Origin: Lachnoclostridium sp. UBA3262
GTDB taxonomy: Bacteria; Bacillota; Clostridia; Lachnospirales; Lachnospiraceae
Assembly: GCA_002362575.1 (NCBI GenBank)
Contig: DEUM01000038.1
Coordinates: forward strand, 1 to 12,520
Reading direction: 5' to 3'
Length of the DNA: 12,520 nucleotides
Shown piece after piece: positions 7,463-12,520 of the stretch (positions are counted from its first letter, which is position 1; each line of letters begins with the position of its first letter). Made by a program: the position numbers and the translations under genes. The notes beneath the pieces were generated by a model. That model was not told where the DNA came from and did not search any database. It saw only the letters and a program-made list of their open reading frames with translations.

Positions 7463-8254
7463 TCACATTTCTCTGGCTTTTCTGACACATGCCTTCTGAC
7501 CTTCAATCACAGCGCTGCGCAATCCCTTTTCCTCTAACACACGGACTGCTTCTATCGTAGTTCCGCCCGGCGAACATACCATATCCTTTAACTCACCCGG
7601 ATGTTTTCCTGTCTCCAGTACCATTTTCGCACTGCCGTAAACCGTCTGCGCCGCCAGCCGGTAGGCCTGTTCCCTTGGCATGCCGTCTGCTACAGCAGCA
7701 TCCGCCATCGCTTCTATAAACATAAAAACATAAGCAGGAGAACTGCCACTGACACCGATTACTGTATCTATCATACTCTCCGAAACAACGGCAACAATGC
7801 CGAAACATTCGAAAAGACTGACCGCTTCCGCCTGCTCATCACTTGTAACATTATCATTAAAACACATGCCGGAAGCCCCCGCAAGTACAAGGGCAGGGGT
7901 ATTTGGCATAGTCCTGACTAATTTGATAGTCTTCCCAAAAAGCTTCTCGATATTCGAAATGCTCTGGCCTGCAGCAATGGAAACCACCAGCGTATCCACT
8001 GACACATAAGGCGCGATTTCCGGAATCACGTCCTCGAACTGATATGGCTTTACCGCAAGAATCAGCACATCTGCCCTCCTTGCTACCTCGGTGTTATCCG
8101 ACGTTACCATTACGCCATACTCCTTCTGAATCTGCTCCAGCGCTTCCTCATTTCTCCGGGAAACAATGATTTCATCCTTCTTATATGTTCCCTTATCTAA
8201 AATCCCTTTCAGCATGGCTTTCGCCATATTGCCGCATCCAATAAACCCCAGCAT
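7463..8254 (-). CDS. proC: pyrroline-5-carboxylate reductase
   Basis: Cytosolic enzyme for the last step of proline synthesis: NAD(P)H-dependent reduction of 1-pyrroline-5-carboxylate to L-proline. 263 aa, normal length. Rossmann fold with GCGNM (6-10) at the dinucleotide site and LAVKP (66-70); RTMPNTP (114-120); then the helical dimerisation domain with SGSSPAYVF (169-177) and the family signature DMVCSPGGTTIEAV (224-237). The start has GGAGG 10 bases upstream, 26 bases after rpiB. Its placement between rpiB and the atp operon differs from Bacillus subtilis, where ywlG, glyA and upp fill this place. Only 10 bases separate it from atpZ, so co-transcription is likely. Confidence 0.97.
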   Translation of the reverse strand: MLGFIGCGNMAKAMLKGILDKGTYKKDEIIVSRRNEEALEQIQKEYGVMVTSDNTEVARRADVLILAVKPYQFEDVIPEIAPYVSVDTLVVSIAAGQSISNIEKLFGKTIKLVRTMPNTPALVLAGASGMCFNDNVTSDEQAEAVSLFECFGIVAVVSESMIDTVIGVSGSSPAYVFMFIEAMADAAVADGMPREQAYRLAAQTVYGSAKMVLETGKHPGELKDMVCSPGGTTIEAVRVLEEKGLRSAVIEGQKACVRKAREM

Positions 8255-8280
8255 ATTCTGTCAACCTCCGGTATTGTCTG

Positions 8281-8709
8281 TTATTCTTCAATCATATCTA
8301 CACGGCGTTTATGCCTCTCTACGCCAGAAAATTCTGTATCTAAAAAGGTATCGACAATCTTTTCCGCCAGCCCCGGCCCGATTACTCTGGCGCCAAACGC
8401 AAGAATATTAGCGTCATTATGTAATCTGGTCGCCTCGGCACTAAAACAGTCGCTGCAGACTGCCGCACGGATTCCTTTTACCTTATTGGCGGCAATGGAA
8501 ATACCGATTCCTGTTCCGCATATCAGGATACCCTTATCACATTCTCCATTTACTATCGCGTTGGCTACTTTTTTCCCGTAAACCGGATAGTCTACCGGAT
8601 CTGCGTTGTAGCTGCCGTAATCCTTATACTCCAGTCCCCGGTCTTCTAAGTGCTTCATAATAACCTGTTTTAATTCGTAACCTGCCTGGTCGCTTCCTAA
8701 TGCTATCAT
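8281..8709 (-). CDS. rpiB: ribose-5-phosphate isomerase B
   Basis: RpiB/LacAB-family sugar-phosphate isomerase (142 aa): interconverts ribose 5-phosphate and ribulose 5-phosphate in the pentose phosphate pathway. Motifs: ALGSDQAGYELK (3-14), the phosphate loop and catalytic Cys64 in ILICGTGIGISIAANK (61-76), and RLHNDANILAFGARV (95-109) with His97, the base in the family. Residue 8 is Gln where DHxG is usual. I start at ATG 8709: GGAG lies 6 bases before it, and the N-terminus then matches the family. A GTG at 8721 would add four residues and overlap the previous gene. The start lies 2 bases after the phosphatase-like gene, indicating coupling. The order matches ywlE-ywlF in B. subtilis. Confidence 0.95.
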   Translation of the reverse strand: MIALGSDQAGYELKQVIMKHLEDRGLEYKDYGSYNADPVDYPVYGKKVANAIVNGECDKGILICGTGIGISIAANKVKGIRAAVCSDCFSAEATRLHNDANILAFGARVIGPGLAEKIVDTFLDTEFSGVERHKRRVDMIEE

Positions 8710-8711
8710 AG

Positions 8712-9161
8712 TCAACTCCACTCCAATCTCTTTTTCATCTTATATAGTAAATCCTTTAATTCCACATAGCTGTTCTCGTACGCCTCCTCATCCCCTCCAT
8801 ACGGATCTGTCACGTCTCCCTCCTCCTCTACAAACTCTTTCAGAGTATAGACATTTTCTGTCAGGGTAAAATCCTCCACTAACTTTACCTTCTCCGTAAA
8901 GTTCATGGCAATGACCAGCGTATTCTCATCCACGTCCTCAGCAGTAAGCTCCTTTGAGGTCTGCTCCTCGCACGGTACTGCATGGTTCATGAGTACATCC
9001 GTTACCTTCATGTTTCTCGGCTCCGGAAACAGCACTACCAGTCCCCGTGAATATATCTCCTTCGTCTTATCCATCAGAATACTTTTAAATATCCATTCTG
9101 CCATCGGACTCAGATAAACATTTTCTTTACATACAAATATGACCTTGTTATAGTCCGTCAC
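8712..9161 (-). CDS. LMW protein tyrosine phosphatase homologue, likely inactive
   Basis: Low-molecular-weight tyrosine-phosphatase fold (149 aa), in the place of YwlE, the protein-arginine phosphatase of B. subtilis. The N-terminal strand and P-loop read VIFVCKENVYLSPMAEW (7-23). Active members have C-x4-C-R-S: nucleophile Cys11, Asn14 and Ser18 are kept, but the second Cys is Tyr16 and the phosphate-binding Arg is Leu17. The general-acid segment DPYGG (119-123) is kept. Loss of this Arg normally abolishes catalysis, so this is probably a pseudophosphatase or has another ligand. The start is GTG 9161 with GGAGG 7 bases upstream; an ATG at 9167 is only one base from that site. The gene lies between sua5 and rpiB, nearly touching both. 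Confidence 0.87.
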   Translation of the reverse strand: MTDYNKVIFVCKENVYLSPMAEWIFKSILMDKTKEIYSRGLVVLFPEPRNMKVTDVLMNHAVPCEEQTSKELTAEDVDENTLVIAMNFTEKVKLVEDFTLTENVYTLKEFVEEEGDVTDPYGGDEEAYENSYVELKDLLYKMKKRLEWS

Positions 9162-9176
9162 ACACATTCCTCCACA

Positions 9177-10232
9177 TCATTTCCCCGGAAGATACTCAAT
9201 GCGATGCCCCGCCGCCTTCAAAAGACGATTCATCAGCGCTTCGCTTTTTTCTTCCCCGGAGAAGCATTCGGAAAAAATGACTTCCACTCCCAAATGGTCA
9301 AACTCCCGCAAGGCGCCATAAAGTCCCTGTCCGATTGTATGCCCTTCCCGTGAGCCTGCGACAACAACTTGTCCATGCGGATAGTATTCTTTTGTTTCTT
9401 CTGTCGCCAGAATACCAACTTTAGAAGCCGGATACCGGCTTGCTATCCCGTTGATTTTTTCGATTACTTCTGACATTCTGCCTTCATACACTGTCATCTG
9501 TGCCTTCGGTGCATAATGGCGGTACTTCATTCCCGGTGCTTTTGGCGGAACGGACGAAACATCCGCATTCTCTAAAGCAGAGTCAAGCGCTACCTCGCCG
9601 ACAATGCCCGAAATCATTTCACTTGTAATATAGCCCGGCCTTAATATTACCGGAACCTCCTCTGTAAGGTCAATAATCGTGGACTCCAAACCGATCCCCA
9701 CGCTTCCACCGTCGATAATCATATCGATCTTCCCTGAGAGGTCTTCCTTCACGTGTTCTGCGCTCGTAGGACTCGGCCTTCCCGATGCATTTGCACTCGG
9801 CGCCGCCACCGGCACTCCTGCGCTCGCAATCAGTTCCCTTGCTCCCTCATGCTCCGGCATACGGACTGCCACTGTATCCAGCCCGCCCGTCGTCTCATAG
9901 GGAACACATTCCTTCTTTTCAAATATAAGCGTCATCGGCCCCGGCCAAAAGGCTGACATCAGCTTTTCTGCTTTCTCCGGCACATACCGGACAATGGAAT
10001 TTAGGTCTTCTCTCTTACTGATATGGAGAATCAGGGGATTATCACTGGGCCGCCCCTTCGCTGCATATATTTTCATGGAAGCCTCTCTCATCAGTCCATT
10101 TCCTCCGAGTCCATATACTGTCTCTGTCGGAAATGCTACCAGACCACCATTTCGAAGAATCTCTGCCGCCCGTGCAAGAGCTTCTTTCTCGTAGCCCCTT
10201 TCCCTGCTCCATGTGATATATTCCGTCTTCAT
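9177..10232 (-). CDS. ywlC: L-threonylcarbamoyladenylate synthase (Sua5/YwlC)
   Basis: Makes threonylcarbamoyl-AMP from threonine, bicarbonate and ATP, the first step of the t6A37 modification of ANN-decoding tRNAs. 351 aa: YrdC/TsaC domain (about 15-210) with PTETVYGLG (35-43), KGRP (59-62), PSANASGRPSPT (145-156) and ESTIID (183-188); then the linker PGMKYRHYAPK (233-243), typical of the long Sua5 form; then a C-terminal Rossmann-like Sua5 domain (about 246-350). I start at ATG 10232, because AAGGA lies 7 bases before it; ATG 10247 has a purine site only one base away. A promoter candidate lies just upstream, so this may be the first gene of the sua5-to-atpC unit. Confidence 0.97.
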   Translation of the reverse strand: MKTEYITWSRERGYEKEALARAAEILRNGGLVAFPTETVYGLGGNGLMREASMKIYAAKGRPSDNPLILHISKREDLNSIVRYVPEKAEKLMSAFWPGPMTLIFEKKECVPYETTGGLDTVAVRMPEHEGARELIASAGVPVAAPSANASGRPSPTSAEHVKEDLSGKIDMIIDGGSVGIGLESTIIDLTEEVPVILRPGYITSEMISGIVGEVALDSALENADVSSVPPKAPGMKYRHYAPKAQMTVYEGRMSEVIEKINGIASRYPASKVGILATEETKEYYPHGQVVVAGSREGHTIGQGLYGALREFDHLGVEVIFSECFSGEEKSEALMNRLLKAAGHRIEYLPGK

Positions 10233-10279
10233 ATCTGTTTCCTTCATTCCTGTTAAAAATATCCACTTTCTAATTCAAT

Positions 10280-10308
10280 ATCATAGCATATTTCCATTAT
10301 TTATACAA
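10280..10308 (-). promoter_or_regulatory. candidate extended -10 promoter before sua5
   Basis: On the minus strand TTGTAT (10308-10303) and TATGAT (10285-10280) are exactly 17 bases apart, and TGC immediately before the -10 makes it an extended -10 element. The -10 matches 5 of 6 consensus bases; the -35 matches only 3 of 6. The -35 overlaps the last codons of the amidase gene, and a start near 10273 would leave a leader of about 40 bases before sua5. Evidence is sequence match only. Confidence 0.45.
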
Positions 10309-10992
10309 GAAATTTTCAATCCCTTCGCAAATCCCTTTTGCCATCTTCTGCTGATACTTTTCATCCCGCAGCAGGCTCTCCTCTGTCGGATTTGACAGAA
10401 AGCCACATTCTACAATCGCAAACGGACAGGTAATTTTTTTCAGCATATAATAACCGCTGTTTGCCTTCTCCACCCGGCGGTTGCCATCCCCGATAATCTC
10501 CTTTACTGTTTGCTGCAAAATCCCCGCCAGTTTTTTCCCCTGCTCCGAGCCAGTATAATAAAACACCTGCGCCCCGCTCGTTCCCGCCGAGAAACTGTTT
10601 TGATGAATACTGACTGCCACTGCTGGCTCTGCCTCGTTTATCATTTTTACACGGTTTTTTAAGTCCGTTATCTTTTTTGACTTCCCGGACTCATCGCCGA
10701 GCGCCTTATCTTCCGTCCTCGTCATATAAACCGTGTAGCCGCTCTCACGCAAAATCTTTTCGACTTTTTTTGCAATTGCCAGATTGATATCCTTTTCCAG
10801 CGTGTTTTGCGTCCCCACCTTCCCCGGATCGAAACCTCCATGCCCAGCGTCAATCACAACCTTTGCTTTCGTTCCCTTCGCCGTCATATTCAGCGTCGGC
10901 ATATTCTCCCTGTTCCAGACTGTCAGAAAAAAAATGGCAGCCACGGCAATGAAAATTCCGCCAGCTACCATTTGTACTCTATATTTTTTCAA
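10297..10992 (-). CDS. cwlD: CwlD-like N-acetylmuramoyl-L-alanine amidase
   Basis: Zinc amidase_3 enzyme (231 aa) that cleaves the bond between MurNAc and the stem peptide. One N-terminal membrane helix (about 8-26), then the catalytic domain outside: DAGHGG (48-53) with zinc ligand His51, LEKDINLA (65-72) with Glu66, SIHQN (128-132) with His130, and VECGFLSN (194-201) with the catalytic Glu195. Length and single membrane anchor match CwlD, which helps form muramic-delta-lactam in spore cortex; no SH3 or cell-wall-binding repeats are present. Other small cell-wall amidases remain possible. The start is TTG 10992, with GGAG 8 bases upstream but partly inside a hairpin (11003-11038), suggesting low or conditional translation. 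Confidence 0.86.
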   Translation of the reverse strand: MKKYRVQMVAGGIFIAVAAIFFLTVWNRENMPTLNMTAKGTKAKVVIDAGHGGFDPGKVGTQNTLEKDINLAIAKKVEKILRESGYTVYMTRTEDKALGDESGKSKKITDLKNRVKMINEAEPAVAVSIHQNSFSAGTSGAQVFYYTGSEQGKKLAGILQQTVKEIIGDGNRRVEKANSGYYMLKKITCPFAIVECGFLSNPTEESLLRDEKYQQKMAKGICEGIENFLYK

Positions 10993-11002
10993 TGTATCAT
11001 CT

Positions 11003-11038
11003 CCGGCATATATTCATTTCATAAAAATATATGTCCGG
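11003..11038 (-). promoter_or_regulatory. hairpin over the ribosome binding site of the cwlD-like gene
   Basis: On the minus strand CCGG-A-CATATATT pairs with AATATATG-CCGG around an 11-base loop: 12 pairs with one bulged A. The last GG of the stem is the first half of the GGAG ribosome binding site (11004-11001) of the TTG-started amidase gene. No T-tract follows, so it is not a terminator. It could limit translation or respond to temperature or a factor; this role is inference. Confidence 0.5.
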
Positions 11039-11074
11039 GAAGTTGTCTGTTATTCTCACCTTCGGCTGATGAAG

Positions 11075-12364
11075 TTATTTCTTTACTCTCACACTTCGTT
11101 TGCCGCACCACGCTCCCACCTCATCGTCGTCATATAGCGCTGCTATCTCGATGTAATACCTCCGCCCCTTCTTCAGTTTTTTCAGTGTATACTTGTTCTC
11201 CTTCTCGTTATATCCCACTCCTGCTTTCACCGGATCTTCTGGCTCGTACTTGGCATTGGCCATATCCCTTTTCGTGGAATAACGTACGACAAATCCAACC
11301 GCATCCACTTTTTTGTGGTCTCCTACCGATATCTTTATCTTTTTTCCCTTTACATTTTTAACCTTGTATTTAATAAAGATTGGGCTTACCTTTATCGTCC
11401 CATGTGTGGAAGCGCCTAAACGAAACGTATACACATCTGGATTGTCTATATTTTTATCTACTTTCCATGCCAGAAAATAACGTCCTTTTCTCGTAATCTT
11501 TTTCCCCGGAAGCTTTAAATCACTGCCGTAACGGTATGTCCTCGGAAGCTTACACTTAGCCCTTCCTCCCTTTAAGTCATACCTGATTTTATACTTCTTC
11601 CCTTTTGCTTTTGCCGTTCTTCCAGCCGGCACACGGTTTTTCTTTCTTTCATTTACATACCATGTCTTCCTCTTTTTGCAGTTATCCAGAGGAATGGAAA
11701 GAGAAGAACGGTTGACTACTGTTTTTAGGGAAGGGCAGCGAGCAATAGCGTTTGGCTGAAACTCTTCCAGAGATTCCGGCAAGGTCAGCTTTTTCAATGC
11801 CGTACAGGAATGAAATGCCCGCTTTCCAATATGGGTGACCGAATCCGGTATTTCTAACGATGTCAAGCCGGTACAGTCCTGAAAGGCACAATCCCCGATA
11901 TATGTAACCGATTCCGGTATTTCTATTGATTGCAGGTCATCACAGGCAGCAAAAGCAGATTTTTCTATCTGTTCCAGTGTAGAGGGAAGCTCTACCTTTT
12001 TAAAACCTTGATAAAAACAGTGATTGCTAAATATGTTTTCCAGAACAGTAAGCCCTTCCGGCAGCTTTACGCTTTCAATATCCAGTTCCATACCCTCAAA
12101 AGCATTGGGCGAAATGGACGTAATTCCCCTTTGGATAACCAGCCTGTTGCAGGAGGAATACCACTTTTTTACCTTTCTCGTCCAACCATAGGTCAGCCTT
12201 CCCTCTCCCTTTATGACTAGTGTTTTATTATTATTTCTCCACTCGCAGGTAATCGTTGGGTTTACTTCTTCTTTTTTACCTTCTTTCGCAAATGACCTCT
12301 CCGGCGTCACAAGCATAGATAACACCAGCGCTGTAATAAGTAATAATGACACACTCTTTTTCAT
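11075..12364 (-). CDS. secreted BspA-like leucine-rich-repeat protein
   Basis: 429-aa exported protein. Signal peptide at 1-26 (MKKSVSLLLITALVLSMLVT, with probable cleavage after ERSFA). LRR_5/BspA-type repeats follow, best seen as four 23-residue units at 126-217 with the pattern IPxSVTxIGxxAFxxCTxLxxL. A basic linker (230-257) leads to a segment like InlB B-repeats (about 258-300: YDLKGG, LPGKKITRKGRYFLAW), and the C-terminal part (about 338-429) resembles an Fn3 domain (VVRYSTKRDM, YTLKKLKKGRRYYIEI). No sortase motif or later membrane helix is seen, so it is probably released or held by charge; the protein is very Lys/Arg-rich. Such proteins are often adhesins in gut Firmicutes, but the target is unknown. 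I start at ATG 12364 because GGAGGAGG lies just before it; ATG 12379 lacks a site. Confidence 0.87.
   Translation of the reverse strand: MKKSVSLLLITALVLSMLVTPERSFAKEGKKEEVNPTITCEWRNNNKTLVIKGEGRLTYGWTRKVKKWYSSCNRLVIQRGITSISPNAFEGMELDIESVKLPEGLTVLENIFSNHCFYQGFKKVELPSTLEQIEKSAFAACDDLQSIEIPESVTYIGDCAFQDCTGLTSLEIPDSVTHIGKRAFHSCTALKKLTLPESLEEFQPNAIARCPSLKTVVNRSSLSIPLDNCKKRKTWYVNERKKNRVPAGRTAKAKGKKYKIRYDLKGGRAKCKLPRTYRYGSDLKLPGKKITRKGRYFLAWKVDKNIDNPDVYTFRLGASTHGTIKVSPIFIKYKVKNVKGKKIKISVGDHKKVDAVGFVVRYSTKRDMANAKYEPEDPVKAGVGYNEKENKYTLKKLKKGRRYYIEIAALYDDDEVGAWCGKRSVRVKK
11714..11989 (-). repeat. four 69-bp LRR_5 coding repeats
   Basis: Four consecutive 23-codon units (residues 126-148, 149-171, 172-194, 195-217 of the LRR protein) begin with L/I-P-x-S/T and carry a C-x-x-L near the end. 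The two middle units are the most alike, also at DNA level (compare tccggtatttcta near 11846 and 11912). A less regular 25-residue unit precedes them at residue 101. They form the solenoid of the protein. Confidence 0.75.
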
Positions 12365-12370
12365 GGTTTC

Positions 12371-12410
12371 CTCCTCCATTTCTGCGTTGCATTTTACACA
12401 TAATGCAACG
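12371..12410 (-). promoter_or_regulatory. hairpin and ribosome binding site before the LRR gene
   Basis: On the minus strand CGTTGCATT (12410-12402) and AATGCAACG (12393-12385) form a perfect 9-bp stem with an 8-base loop. Seven bases after it comes GGAGGAGG (12378-12371), the ribosome binding site for ATG 12364. With no T-tract it is not a terminator. A 5' stabiliser, a protein site or part of a larger regulatory leader are all possible. Confidence 0.55.
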
Positions 12411-12520
12411 ATTAGCCTGACGGGAGCAAGTCGAACCCATGGTAATCGCTAAATCCTTTATGCTGTTAAAGCGGCGAGTATCCTATGGTTTCTTGCCGTT
12501 ATATCACTCCCCGAAAAATA
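12411..12520 (-). other. possible structured leader or intergenic DNA, cut by window edge
   Basis: No gene could be supported here. On the minus strand nested short stems can be drawn: GCAAG/CTTGC (12496-12492 with 12430-12426), CCAT/ATGG, TCGC/GCGA and CTTTA/TAAAG around an ACAGCA loop, spanning 12497-12425. The internal loops are large and I recognise no known riboswitch class. Short open frames run off the edge on both strands (minus, ending at 12458; plus, from 12460), but neither has other support. Confidence 0.3.

Noticed and set aside
7453..7506. N-terminal extension of AtpZ to a TTG codon at 7506
   Set aside because: It overlaps proC by 44 bases, has no ribosome binding site, and the extra residues are just the shifted reading of the proC end.
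12426..12436. Plus-strand 11-mer GCAAGTCGAAC identical to the conserved start of 16S rRNA
   Set aside because: The flanking bases do not match 16S rRNA on either side, so I take it as chance; the complementary TTCGAC likewise resembles a tRNA T-loop but no T-arm stem or cloverleaf forms.
12458..12520. Minus-strand open frame of 20 codons entering from the window edge and ending at 12458
   Set aside because: Too short to recognise, contains several rare codons, and overlaps the possible structured leader. It could be the end of an upstream gene, but nothing here supports that.
12460..12520. Plus-strand ATG at 12460 with an open frame to the window edge
   Set aside because: No ribosome binding site and only 20 codons visible; opposite in direction to all other genes.

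Overview
The window is a stretch of a low-to-moderate G+C Gram-positive chromosome, most like a gut clostridium of the Lachnospiraceae type. Reasons: the F1Fo ATP synthase order and the two small hydrophobic proteins in front of it are clostridial/bacillar; a CwlD-like spore-cortex amidase, a two-domain Sua5 and a secreted BspA-type leucine-rich-repeat protein sit beside it; ribosome binding sites are strong GGAGG types. This placement is inference from gene content only. Every convincing gene is on the minus strand, so transcription runs from high to low coordinates.

Layout in transcription order. (1) 12520-12380: an incomplete, possibly structured leader ending in a perfect 9-bp hairpin. 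(2) 12364-11075: secreted LRR_5/BspA-like protein with an InlB-repeat-like segment and a C-terminal Fn3-like domain. (3) 10992-10297: membrane-anchored CwlD-like amidase with a TTG start and a hairpin over its ribosome binding site. (4) 10232-7463: Sua5/YwlC, a low-molecular-weight tyrosine-phosphatase homologue, RpiB and ProC. The first three match the ywlC-ywlE-ywlF order that precedes the atp operon in Bacillus subtilis; proC lies between them and the atp genes here. An extended -10 promoter candidate lies just before sua5. (5) 7452-293: complete ATP synthase operon atpZ-atpI-atpB-atpE-atpF-atpH-atpA-atpG-atpD-atpC with short gaps or overlaps throughout. (6) 292-1: a 13-bp hairpin, a strong Rho-independent terminator and an AT-rich tail with no gene.

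From sua5 to atpC the spacing is tight enough for one roughly 10-kb transcription unit that joins tRNA t6A synthesis, pentose phosphate isomerisation, proline synthesis and the ATP synthase. AtpZ and AtpI are accessory/assembly proteins; a, c and b form the Fo sector; delta, alpha, gamma, beta and epsilon complete F1.

Most interesting points: the phosphatase homologue keeps its P-loop cysteine but has Leu in place of the catalytic Arg, suggesting a pseudophosphatase beside sua5/rpiB; subunit c carries the full sodium-binding signature, predicting a Na+-coupled ATP synthase; and the LRR and cwlD-like genes have structured leaders. I see no mobile element, CRISPR array, tRNA or rRNA. Nothing here is clearly a new multi-gene system.
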